Assembly: GCA_037783545.1 (NCBI GenBank) | Contig: JBBELK010000007.1 | Coordinates: forward strand, 1,011,001 to 1,075,000 | Reading direction: 5' to 3' | Length of the DNA stretch: 64,000 nucleotides | Source: Henricia sp. BOLD:AAB3569 | Taxonomy: Eukaryota > Echinodermata > Asteroidea > Spinulosida > Echinasteridae | Part shown: positions 47,501-55,600 of the stretch, piece after piece | Layout of the letters: every line of letters starts with the position of its first letter | Position numbering within the stretch: position 1 is the first letter of the stretch | Made by a program: the position numbers and the translations under genes | Notes under the pieces: model-generated | Databases searched by the model: none | What the model saw: the letters and a program-made list of their open reading frames with translations, nothing else | Told to the model about the DNA's origin: nothing

Positions 47501-50500
47501 TGCCATTTCGCCCCAAATTACCTCATCCATGGTGAACTTTGACCTGTCCCAATCTAACGATGCCCCCAGCTGTTTAAGTTGGCTGTAGATTCCATCTCCT
47601 TTTCTGCAATACAAAAACAACAAAAAACAAACAAATAAAACAAAATTTCACTCTTCAAACTTCAAATGTTCGGAATACAAACTTTCGAAGTCATTAATAA
47701 AAAAAGACACTATTAACCAGAATGCGACGGTAAAAAAATGAGATAATTCAGATTGGCAGAATAAGTGCTACCGCTTTAAATTTTGGTCACAGACTACTAA
47801 AAAGTGTGACGTCAGTTACCAGGCTGGATCTAAACTGGTAATCTGAAACGTCCATTGCTAAAGTGCAGGGAAACAGTTCATTGGTTTTAGTGTAGACCAA
47901 GTAAAGTAGTGTTGTCACGAATTGAATCCAAGACTTTGTTTAATATATTTGTTATGGGTTTGAATCCCATCCCGGCCCGTCCATAGTACGTGTGCCCTTG
48001 GGCAAGGCACTTTGCCACGAATTGCCTCTCTCCACCCAGGAGGAAATGGGTACCTGTGAGGGTAGTGAAAGCTGATGTGTTTGATTAGTCCCTGTGCACA
48101 TTAGCTGTACGGGACTGCATACTCCCCAGGGAGCTGAGAAGGATTAAGGAATGTTATAGAAAAACCTGCTATTAAGGCCACCTTGATAAAGAGGCCACCT
48201 GTTTATAGTGGCCACCCGTCTTTAGTCCCAAATGCCATGTGTATAATGCTTAAGCAACCTTTATAAAGAGGCCACCTTTTTATAGTGGCCAGTTTTTTAC
48301 AGTCCCAAGGGTGACCGCTATATACTTTTAGAAGGCTAAAAGTGTTTTTCTGACGTTTACATTGGGACGTTATCATTTTTTATATAACACTTTTAGCCCT
48401 TCAACAATTTAACCCCATTCGCCGTGGTGAAGCATGCTACACGACTAAGGTCGTCCAAATACCTGTGTAAAAAATCTTACCTTACATTCCAAATCAGACA
48501 TTTAAAAACACACCATGGAGGTCCTTGTAATCTCAAGACTTTTGCACCCTTGTCGTTCTTTTCCCATGATGACTCAAACATCAGAAAACGATAAAATGGA
48601 GCAAAATTCGGAGAAAATTCGACAATTATCAAACAGATTGGTGACTTGACTTTGCTAGTATCGCGTCTGAAAGAAAGTAGTCCCACCAACGCGGATGGAT
48701 TTTTTTAACACTCTCTTAAGCCTAGACTGGCCTCCTGTCCACATATTTACTTCCCCACGCATCGTATATGAGCGTGTAGCATGCTTCACCACGACGAATG
48801 GGGTTAAATTGTTAAAGGGCTAAAAGTGTAACATAAAAAATGATAACGTCCCAATGTAAACGTCAGAAAAACACTTTTAGCCTTCTAAAAGTAACCGCTA
48901 TATACAAGTTTCACTGTATTATTGAGCCCAATGATCAGGGGTAATAATGTAAAATTACAACTTACTCTTTCTTCCATTTCCAGATTTCTTCGGTGAATTT
49001 TTCCCTTCCCAAGTCGTGCCTAGTTTTTCCCTGGTTTTGCCAGAGTGATTTCTCTACCATGATCTGTGTTGCGATACCAGCATGATCGCTGCCTGGTATC
49101 CACAATGTTGGTTTCCCTCGCATTCTGTTCCTGTAAAAACACGAAATGTGTGAGTTTCCGGCAAGAGAATCAAACACAAATTTTCACAAAAAGTACATTA
49201 TGCAACACATTTGACCTGATCTTTCCAAAGTAAAGGGGGCATTTTGGCAACACGGACCATATTTTCGAGGATATACCTTTGTCTGGTCTCAAAATAAAAG
49301 AAATAGTTTAAGTTGTTCTGAAGAGATAACTTAGGCCTAAAAAGGGTTACAAATAGTGTGACAACATGCCTACCTAAAAACCCCGTGTACAAATTTTCAA
49401 TATACGCTCCTAACCGGGACGGACACTTGTGTTACATTTTAGGCCGTCCCAGTTACGAGCGTATATTGGAAATTTGTACACAGGGTTTTTAGAAAGGCAT
49501 GTTGTCACACTATTTGTAACCCTTTTTGGGCCTAAGTTATATCTTTAGAACAACTGAAACTTAATTCTTTTATTTTGAGACCAGACAAAGGTATTTTCTG
49601 GCACTTTACGGAATGTTTCGAAGCCTTACCATCGGACTAAACTATCCTCAAAGGCTACCATAAGAGTATGTCCGAGATGTAGCATCCCTGTCACATTAGG
49701 GGGAGGTAGACACATAGTATACGGCTTAGAGTCGGCATTCTTATTCATCTACATAATTTTGAAAGAAAGAAAATATTTTTCATTTAACTAATCTTGATCT
49801 CGAATCAGCACAACAATCTGAGTAAAATAAAAACAGCATATGATAGTAAGAACTGCTAACTCTGGATGGAGCTAATTATTTTGAAAATTACGGGAAATTA
49901 TTTTTGTTTGAAATGTAGTGTGCACTAGCACATGCTCTCAATCCGAATATTTTCAAGGATATCGTCAAAAATTGTTTTGTGAACCAATTTATCCGTTCCA
50001 TAAAGCAGTGCAGTGATCACACCAACCTTTTTGCTTCCACATCCAAATTAATGATTACAAATTTCCTGTTTTTTTCCCATGGATAGTATTTTGGGGAGGT
50101 ATTTTGATTGTTAGGTTAGAGCGAAATCAATAAGAGAGTATTAACATTATTATTATTATTATTATTTCTTTCTGGTGTTCATACCAAGGATTCCTCAATA
50201 GTGCTCATTGCACTGTCACTCGCAAGCGTGAGGAAACCCATGAAGAATTAGAAATTAGAAATGGCCAGAGACACCGGGGAATCCCCTTGCTCTTAACGAA
50301 AGAATACTCTGGGATCTTTAAAGTGCATTACCGTTACCTAACACACTGTACCAACGGCTTTACATCCTTTCCGAAGGATGGAGCAAGTGTGGTTGAGTGC
50401 CTTGCTCAAGAGTACAGGTACCGCAGCCGGGGGGAGGTTCGAACCCGCAACCTGAAGTTTTCACCTACATGTATGATTGCGAGTCAAAGACCCAAACCAC

Positions 50501-51621
50501 TCGGCCACGGTACCCCACAAGTATGTCGCAGAACAAAACGTACCGCATTCTCAGGCTTAAAGAACCCCATGTTCTCCCACCAGCTGTACCAGGCTGCCTC
50601 CACATACGCAGGGCTGTAGGAATCCGGCAGAGGTCCTGAAGTATCTGTAAGACGGGAGTGAGACGTTTGAAGGACTGAAATGGCTTTAGACTGTACTTTT
50701 ATAGAATCCATCACAATCTAACATGTCTATTTTAGAAAATCACACTTGCCATGTGAAAAAAATTAAGTTGCATTTTAATACCTTTCTTTTCACCCGGCAC
50801 TGTGGGAATATTGTATTTGATGACATCTTTCGGCTGCCAAGTCTGGGTTGCTCTCGATTTGACCTTGATTAAAAAAAGAAAACCCAAAATTCACCGGGAG
50901 ATTACAAAGCAAAGGGTTCATTACCATGCACGGACACACAGGGTTTTCCTATTTTATACATGAAAACCAAGTAAAAATGTTAGTTTGATGATAAAAACGC
51001 AAAGTTACGAGGAAAAAGTGTCATGAATTTAATAAGGAAAAACTTTTTATTTTATTTTTTAGAGTTGTCCCATAGGTTTAGCGCATGGTCTCAGAGGGTG
51101 TCCGTGCATGGTAATCTTTCCCAAGGGGAAAATAAGTTTTACCAATTAAAGTAAAACAGACATTTTCCACTCTTAATTTTGCATTTTTCGAGGATTGAAC
51201 TAGCATTTTTATAACAAGACAAATCTTCAGTTACCATGTATGGTAATCTTGCCCAAGTGTTCTCAAAAATTCTCAGAAATAAAAATCTAGGTGCCTAGCC
51301 TAGGCCTGGCCTGGGCTATTTAACACAACAAAAAGTATTAAACAGATTTAGGGCTAAAAAATGCCTAAAAGTCATGAATTACAATTTTTTCTGTAAACGA
51401 ACCGTTGTCTTCATTTTCTCCACTTGTTCCTGCCTCTGTTGACGCCTGCGAATCTTTTCAAATTTTCCCTGACCTCGAATTCTTTCATTTTGATCATCGG
51501 AACACAAGCGTGCAAACACGGCACTGCCCAGCCTGCTAAGCCTTTGCCATTGCAAATATTGGCAGCTACCCGATGCGTTCCGAACAAACTTTGTTATGCA
51601 AATAACGTTCAAGGCCATCAT
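35536..51621 (-). CDS. VARS2: Valyl-tRNA synthetase, mitochondrial type (complete)
   Basis: Class I synthetase charging tRNA-Val. Exons: 51621-51403, 50863-50782, 50644-50544, 49748-49630, 49130-48966, 47603-47522, 46952-46833, 46495-46387, 46234-46055, 45204-45080, 44441-44338, 43735-43577, 42915-42825, 42567-42471, 41955-41885, 40494-40369, 39921-39817, 39232-39082, 38715-38588, 38323-38168, 37911-37705, 37371-37260, 36971-36799, 36126-35983, 35604-35536. All phases join; 1064 residues, against about 1063 in human VARS2. Seen in order: a presequence-like N-terminus ([15 protein letters not shown]), [21 protein letters not shown] as HLGH (158-161), editing-domain [14 protein letters not shown] and [47 protein letters not shown] (664-668), the anticodon domain and a C-terminal coiled coil. 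There is no GST-like N-terminal domain, so VARS2 is preferred over VARS1. Confidence 0.94.
36275..36760 (-). repeat. tRNA-like units in VARS2 intron 23
   Basis: Four spaced copies (roughly 110-140 bp period) of a minus-strand tRNA-like segment with B-box complement GGATTCGAACCCGAGACCTC and A-box-like GGTAGAGCACTTG, separated by ACATTAAAACACAC. Degenerate relatives of the 78-bp family. The repeat unit also includes exon-like sequence: compare TTACCTTGACATTAAAACAC with the donor end of exon 23. Confidence 0.6.
36985..37245. mobile_element. TTAAAGGAGC-family MITE copy
   Basis: Carries AAGGATATCGTCAAAAAACC and GTATTTTGGGGAGGTATTTC. VARS2 intron 22, starting about 14 bp from the exon 23 acceptor and ending about 15 bp from the exon 22 donor, so it fills the whole intron. 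Confidence 0.7.
38805..39060 (+). mobile_element. SINE with a different head and the family A tail
   Basis: Head CCCTGGTTCGAATCTCGTCC with GGGTCAGTACGCGGATTGG; body TTTTCCTACCACCTCTAAAA and CTTCATCGTCTTCTCTTC; tail TTGAGGAATCCTTGGTTTCA ending in an AT-rich run. Truncated minus-strand relatives are at 42195-42450, 42938-43180 and 46515-46690. VARS2 intron 18. Confidence 0.7.
39488..39745 (-). mobile_element. tRNA-derived SINE, family A
   Basis: Complement carries GTACCGTGGCCGAGTGCTTT, CCCTTGAGCAAGGCACTTAT and GATTCCCTGGTGTCTCTGGC. The 3' tail is missing. VARS2 intron 17. Confidence 0.7.
40025..40290 (-). mobile_element. tRNA-derived SINE, family B
   Basis: Complement shows a tRNA-like head (TTTAGTGGGTACACAGCCGT, B box GGTTCGAGCC), GGGCAAGAAACATAATCTCA and GATTCCCTGATGGCAGCGGT. 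VARS2 intron 16. Confidence 0.7.
40943..41125. mobile_element. Foldback MITE, GGGGCCAATTTCATAAAG family
   Basis: CTGGGGCCAATTTCATAAAG, then inverted AATTGTATGTCAACTTGTGT and ACACAAGTTGACATACAGTT. VARS2 intron 15. Relatives at 11637 and 32812. Confidence 0.6.
41195..41652. mobile_element. Non-coding transposon, CAATGCATAGTTCCGA ends
   Basis: Same ends and body as 22167-22590 (GACCTGTCAATCAATCGAAC, CCGGGTGAATTTTTGG, GTGAGCCATAGCAACAATAT). VARS2 intron 15. Confidence 0.75.
42195..42450 (-). mobile_element. SINE fragment with family A tail
   Basis: Complement of the 38805-39060 body (AGGTGGGAGGAAAACCCCTA-like, GACTGAGAACCCAATCCACA, GGATGGGATTCGAACCAGGG). It ends about 20 bp from the exon 14 donor of VARS2. 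Confidence 0.6.
42595..42790 (+). mobile_element. tRNA-derived SINE, family B-like
   Basis: Head GTTCAGAGGTTGTGGGTTCG, body GTCCCTGGGTAAGGCACTTA and TTGCCTCGTCAACCCAAGTG. VARS2 intron 13, starting about 28 bp from exon 14. Confidence 0.6.
42938..43180 (-). mobile_element. SINE fragment with family A tail
   Basis: Begins TTATTAGTATTCTTTCTGGT and carries GATGAAATGC-like and GGGAGGAAAACCCCTACATA segments up to a B-box complement GGATTCGAACCAGGGCC. VARS2 intron 12. Confidence 0.6.
43414..43487 (-). pseudogene. tRNA-like pseudogene (anticodon loop ACATTAA)
   Basis: 74 nt on the minus strand. The acceptor arms TGGCTTC/GGAGCCA pair fully, the D stem GCTC/GGGC pairs with one wobble, and the anticodon stem TCTGC/GCAGA is perfect. 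The T stem pairs at only two of five positions and U33 is replaced by C. It reads as a decayed tRNA or the head of a SINE rather than a working gene. VARS2 intron 12. Confidence 0.4.
43895..43985 (-). mobile_element. tRNA-like SINE fragment
   Basis: Complement reads AGTGGTTAAGACATCTGCCT, AGTATGCAGAAGGTCGTGG and GTTCAAGTCCC. Also followed by GCAAGCTCAAGTATGG. Relatives at 7268 and 16480-16545. Confidence 0.45.
44078..44145 (-). pseudogene. tRNA-Lys(UUU)-like pseudogene
   Basis: The minus strand carries TTAGCTCAGTTGGTAAAGCA, an anticodon arm with CTTTTAA loop (TTAAACTTTTAATCTGA) and GGTTCGAGTCCCC. The internal arms resemble tRNA-Lys(UUU), but the acceptor and T stems do not pair. It is probably a SINE head. 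VARS2 intron 11. Confidence 0.4.
44170..44320. mobile_element. Foldback MITE, GGCGGCCATGACAGGGGGCA family
   Basis: Contains GGCAGGTTTTCATATTTAAA, GACAATAGATCCACAAAGTG and CCCCTGTCATGGCTGCCAGT. It ends about 18 bp from the donor of VARS2 exon 11 (44338). Confidence 0.7.
44593..44917. mobile_element. TTAA-bounded non-coding element, second copy
   Basis: Starts CTTAAAGACAGATGACATGA and ends at the TTAA shared with the next element at 44914. The body matches 6565-6957. VARS2 intron 10. Confidence 0.6.
44914..45055. mobile_element. Foldback MITE, TTAAAGGCACAGG family
   Basis: TTAAAGGCACAGG ... CCTGTGCCTTTA with arms GCCAAATTCGTGGCACGAAT around GCTTCATTCCTTTGCTATGA. It ends 24 bp from the donor of VARS2 exon 10 (45080). 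Confidence 0.8.
45655..45785 (+). repeat. ~30-bp minisatellite
   Basis: Five units of GATTTTAGCACACTTAAAAT plus CATATTCA or CCTATTCA. No spacers, so not a CRISPR. VARS2 intron 9. Confidence 0.85.
46515..46690 (-). mobile_element. Truncated SINE with family A tail
   Basis: AAACCAAGGATTCCTCAAAA (complement of the shared tail) followed by TTTTAGAGGTGGGAGGGAAA; no head. It starts about 20 bp from the acceptor of VARS2 exon 8, in intron 7. Confidence 0.6.
47020..47230 (+). repeat. tRNA-like units, three copies
   Basis: GGGAGTATACCACTGTGTCT, TAGCTCAGCTGGTAGAGCAT and a final B-box-like CAGGTTTAAATCCTG. Same unit as 2231-3046. VARS2 intron 6. Confidence 0.75.
47335..47521 (-). repeat. GGGGCGAAATGGCA-rich repeat abutting a splice donor
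   Basis: Complement matches 11060-11445 from TTCAGAAATGTTCACAGATT-like sequence to TAATTTGGGGCGAAATGGCA. The match continues to the first intronic bases of VARS2 intron 6, so the donor GTAATTTGGGG lies at the repeat edge. Confidence 0.65.
47785..47905. mobile_element. Foldback MITE, AATAGACTACTAAAGTG family
   Basis: AGACTACTAAAAAGTGTGAC, TAATCTGAAACGTCCATTGC and GGTTTTAGTGTAGACCAAGT. VARS2 intron 5; one end is lost next to the following SINE. Confidence 0.6.
47935..48150 (+). mobile_element. tRNA-derived SINE, family C
   Basis: B-box region GGGTTTGAATCCCATCC, CCCTTGGGCAAGGCACTTTG, ACCTGTGAGGGTAGTGAAAG and TGTACGGGACTGCATACTCC. VARS2 intron 5. Confidence 0.65.
48323..48893. mobile_element. 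571-bp element with long TIRs and 9-bp target duplication
   Basis: Ends TACTTTTAGAAGGCTAAAAG are inverted for about 120 bp. ACCGCTATA flanks both sides exactly (48314-48322 and 48894-48902). Long TIRs plus a 9-bp duplication point to the Mutator (MULE) superfamily. The 340-bp centre has only a 70-codon open frame without recognisable domains. It is inserted in a GGCCACTATAAA-type repeat (48185-48960) in VARS2 intron 5. A remnant of the same TIR is at about 55640-55690. Confidence 0.8.
49230..49610. mobile_element. Foldback relative of the 28078-30010 element
   Basis: Palindromic, with outer arms GGGGGCATTTTGGCAACACG and TTTGTCTGGTCTCAAAATAA, inner arms TAACTTAGGCC and GGCATGTTGTCACACTATTT, and centre ACGCTCCTAACCGGGACGG. 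VARS2 intron 4. Confidence 0.75.
49930..50140. mobile_element. TTAAAGGAGC-family MITE copy
   Basis: CTCTCAATCCGAATATTTTC through GTATTTTGGGGAGGTATTTT. VARS2 intron 3, next to a family A SINE. Confidence 0.65.
50146..50516 (-). mobile_element. tRNA-derived SINE, family A, full length
   Basis: Starts with a (TTA)n tract and ACCAAGGATTCCTCAATAGT (tail complement), then CCAGAGACACCGGGGAATCC and GGTTCGAACCCGCAACC, and ends CACTCGGCCACGGTACCCC (head complement). It ends about 28 bp from the exon 3 donor. Confidence 0.8.
50920..51114. mobile_element. Foldback MITE, ATTACCATGCACGGACAC ends
   Basis: Terminal inverted repeats ATTACCATGCACGGACAC. The body contains AAAAATGTTAGTTTGATGAT and GAGTTGTCCCATAGG. 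A second copy with one end is at 57660-57812. VARS2 intron 1. Confidence 0.7.
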
Positions 51622-52667
51622 ATCTGGCACTTTATAATGGGCAGTTTTGCATATGATGATATAGTTTATGGAAATAGGCGTACAGGCCTAAATATTTTAT
51701 TCTAGTTTGGTAAAATTGAAAATAAACATGATCGAAAAATCCATGTCGGAAAGGACGTCAAATATATATCTGTCTTCACTCCACGTTGCCGCATCGCAAA
51801 ATGAGAAAATTCCAACGTAGGTGGCGCCATTCCCATTTCACGGTGAAGCAACGGTTGTTTTCGAAACAATGGATTCGGCTCCAGCTGTGAGATTTTTAGT
51901 CTTTGTTTTTGTGCAGTTTACACGCTAAGTTCCTCCCGTTGATTATGAGCATGGTAAACATTGGTGAAAGTTAAAGATTGAAGGTAATGCTTTGGCCAGA
52001 AGATTCTTTGTCAACGTCATTTTTTTAGATACACCAAGCCCGAGCTGGAAACGAAGCAAGTGTTTCGATTTTTTTAAATGTCTAATAGTGACGTCACACT
52101 TCGGTTCCCTGTAGGATCAAACGAATAGAGTTGACCATGCACTGACATTTCAGAGTTTTTCAAAGACAAAGCATTTTCCCTCTTCAAAAGTTTTTATTAG
52201 GTTTTAAATGTGAAGATTTGTCGCAGTAGGTATTTATAAAAATAACAAGGTGTGAAATAATGTAAAATAACAGTGTTTTAGTCGTTTTTATGCAGAGTAA
52301 AAATTAGTTTTAGTTTTAATTTAAACATGCGACTGAATTAACTCTATGCTGGATTCGAATAAGTGGTTTTTGGCTGTGGCTATGGCTGTGGCTATGCTGT
52401 TGCTATGGGCGGACAATGAAAGTCCTTAGAAACAGCATAGCAACAGCCGCAGCCACAGCCAAAGCCACTAATTCGGATCCAGCCTATGCCTCAGCCACGC
52501 CATCATATACGCTGCGCGGTCCCCCACCGCATATGTACAAAAACTCGCAATAAATTCAACTCGTTTATTAGAGTACAGACTACAACCATCTTTAAAATAC
52601 GCGAATTTCGATCAAATTTTATTCATTGTTTTTGCCTAGAAATATTGACTTTTTGTGATGATTAGTA
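51622..52667. promoter_or_regulatory. Shared upstream region of VARS2 and ATF6
   Basis: 1046 bp between divergent start codons. It contains a perfect CRE/ATF octamer TGACGTCA at 52089-52096, near the middle, and a foldback element on the ATF6 side (52349-52482). I searched for an ER-stress element CCAAT-N9-CCACG and found only an isolated CCACG near 51781. No TATA box is convincing. Confidence 0.5.
52349..52482. mobile_element. Foldback element near the ATF6 start
   Basis: The arms CTGGATTCGAATAAGTGG and GCTGTGGCTATGCTGTTGC are mirrored by CAACAGCCGCAGCCACAGCC and AATTCGGATCCAG. It ends 186 bp before the ATF6 start codon. Confidence 0.65.
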
Positions 52668-52678
52668 ATGGCGCTTGA
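52658..52678 (+). promoter_or_regulatory. Short uORF overlapping the ATF6 start
   Basis: ATG at 52658 opens a six-codon frame (MISNGA, stop at 52676-52678) that runs across the main ATF6 ATG at 52668 in another frame. If the transcript begins upstream of it, it could limit initiation at the main start. Confidence 0.4.
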
Positions 52679-55600
52679 CTTCTTAAGCACACCGGACACT
52701 ACGTTCTTAGCAGACAATCTTCTGTCTTCGGAAGATTGGGGTGAGTGGAATAACATGAGTTCAAAAATGTTAATTTTGTGAAGTCGTTTCCGTTTTGCAT
52801 CATCATGTGTGCTATTTCAGTTATTGGACAACTCTTGCGTTGAGACAACTCGACTCTAGACTGCTCTGTAGTTAAGTGGCCCTTGTCAGTTTCAGACTTT
52901 TTATACGAAACGTCATTCGTATATACCATACACGCTCACCACTAATTCTTCCGGTATTTTTTTAGGTATTTTTTTAGTTTATGCCACAACTCGAATTTAA
53001 GGAAAATAATTAGGCCATCGGAATGAAAGTCATAGAAATAGAATACCGTCCGGAATATTTCAAAAACACATGAGGCTTTTTTTCATTATTCATTTTTCAT
53101 TATTTTGTAAAACAGGTGCCCGAGGGGTCATAGACAATGTATGTGCTGCCCCCATAGGCTATAGACCTTATCGCTAGTAATAGTACCGCTTGGGCGAGTT
53201 TGCACAAAAGCACAACTGTATTATGGGAATGAAAACGGGGCAAAGTCTGCCCCGAAAACCTTCCCACAATACATTGCTGCTTTTGTGAAAACTCACCCAA
53301 GCGATAAGGTCTATAACTAAGGACAGCGTGCGAGTGAGACACGACTCGGATTAATCAGATCAATCGTCAAATACCACGTTTTATTCTCACCATAAATTCA
53401 TATGAAAACCTCTTAGTACGGTTTCTTTAGTATTCTATTTACGATTTGGTTTCATTATTTTTCTTTCATATTGATCATAAAGTGGACGAAATTTGGGAAA
53501 TCTGGACTTTTCTTATGTTTTCGCCGTAATTTTTCATTGGCCAAAATTCGATGTCGCGATGGCAACAGCCAATCAGATGACGGAATACATACGTGACAGA
53601 ACGTCCGAAGATTGCCGAAGTGAGATCGGGGGCGCGTTCAATAGCACAATACATACGTCGACGGTATGGGTATTTTCCTATACCTTCACCGTTGAAGGTA
53701 TTGTCGGTATGCATACGTATTGCGCTATTGAACGCGCCCCGGGACTTCAGTCGGATTTGCAGTCTCGCGCGGCTACACCGAAATACGAACAGTGGAATTG
53801 TGTGTCAGCACTTGGATCTCACGCACAAGACTATCGTCTGCAGTTTGATTTCGAAAAATCTGGTTGATTGGTCGGAATTTCTTGGTTTGGCGCCATATAC
53901 CCGGTATATCAATTTCTTTCATGAACAAGTATTGAAAGTACGTTGAAGTTCAAAGTTTTTTGAAATAATGAAAACATTTTTAATAATGAAAAATTTCGGC
54001 GGCGGCCACTTGGTCATGCGGGCGGAGGACGGTATTGTATGACTTTCATTCCGATGGCCTAATTGGAATTGATAGATTGGATGATTTTGAAATACCTTTT
54101 CCATTGACATTTCCGTCGCAAATGTTGCATTTCCATAAAAATGTTTTTTTGTTGTCACGCCCGCCTCTATACAAAAGTGTGTGAAACTGCTGCCGGCCGA
54201 GGCAGTGTGTGAAGCGCACGAAGAAAGAGGGCGTGCGCGTGATGATCCGTTTGGTTTATGGCCGGTCGCTTTGTGTGCATTCATATGCAATATTCTTTCC
54301 GTGATTTTTCTCTAAAACTAAGCCTTTGCGACGGAAATGCATGTAAGTATTCCTATTCTAAAATCGTCCAAGCTATCGATTCCAATAATTATTTTCCTTA
54401 AATTCGAGTTGTGGCAAAAACTTAAAAAAATACCTTTTTTTCGTTTAGAATGAACAAAGATTTAAAAGAAATTACCTCCTGAATCAATAGATAAGGTATT
54501 TTTTCCGTATACGTTGAACAAAGATTTGAAGAAAATTACCTCCTGGAATCAAGAGATAATCTAATTTTGAGATATACTTCCCACTTGCACTTTTGTCGCA
54601 AATGTTGCTTTTCTGTAGAAAAATCACATTTTCTCCTTCAAAAATTGCATTCAGTTAGTGCACAAGATTGCGCGCGCAGTGCCCCCTGTTGTGGCGCTTA
54701 CGCATGGACCGCTCGCGCCGTAACTTTGTGCATTACTTTATGCAGTAATTTGATCATTTATTTATCTCGGAAATGCAACATTTGCGACAAAAGTGCAAGT
54801 GGGAAGTATATCTTAAAATCTGTTGATTCCAGGATGTAATTTCATTCAAATCTACTGTATGTTCAATGTATAAGGAAAAAATACCATAGATAATCCAATT
54901 CTAAGATATCACTTGCACTTTCGTCGGAAATGTTGCATTTCTGAGACAAATAATTGATAAAATCACTGCAGAGAGTAATGGACAAAATCACGGCGCGAGT
55001 GCTCTGTGCATAAGCGCGACAACAGAGGGCGCTTCGTGCGCGCGTACATGGTTCATCTTGTGCACTAACTGAATGCAATTTTTTGAAAATGTCATTTTTC
55101 TTTAGAAAAGCAACATTTGCATGTGGAAAGTACATGTATATCTTAGAATTGGATTACCTGTTGATTCCAGGAGGTAATTTCCTCAAAATACTTTGGAGCG
55201 TGATCCAAAACTGGTAAACACTGGATGAAGACTTCAAAATGTCTTAAATTAATCAAAATAATACCTCGATATGTAAAGAAATGTCCATATTTTACAATCA
55301 TATTACAGAAATAAATCAAATAAATTTGACTGGGCACACTGTGCCACCACATTTTCAAGAAATAGTTGAAAATGCATGTAAAAAAATTGCCTTTTTGTCA
55401 ATTTTATTGATTATCTGTCCCTCACGCATAAAAACAACCTCCGCATAAAACTGCATAAAAATTGTATCAATTATTTATCTCAGAAATGCAACATTTCCGA
55501 CAGAAGTGCAAGTGGGAAGTATATCTTAGAATTGAAAGTTTTTTTTCTTAAAATCTTTGTTCAATCTAAACGAAAAAAATACCCAAAAGTTGCCCGACAA

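Larger units (their letters stand above)
52955..54445. mobile_element. Nested ~1.5-kb inverted-repeat element in ATF6 intron 1
   Basis: Left arm GGTATTTTTTTAGTTTATGC-type sequence, CACAACTCGAATTTAAGGAA and GCCATCGGAATGAAAGTCAT. The complement returns at 54020-54065 and, after a ~320-bp insertion, at 54385-54440. Two further foldback elements are nested inside (53160-53314 and 53629-53740). Confidence 0.6.

Noticed and set aside
48477-48689. 70-codon frame inside the Mutator-like element as a transposase remnant
   Set aside because: No recognisable transposase motif, and the element is only 571 bp.
51622-52667. ER-stress response element (CCAAT-N9-CCACG) in the ATF6/VARS2 upstream region
   Set aside because: Only an isolated CCACG was found; the spaced CCAAT partner is absent on either strand as far as I could read.
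53493-53946. Overlapping 124- and 117-codon frames in ATF6 intron 1
   Set aside because: They cross a palindromic MITE (53629-53740), and the same peptides appear on both strands as expected for a foldback.
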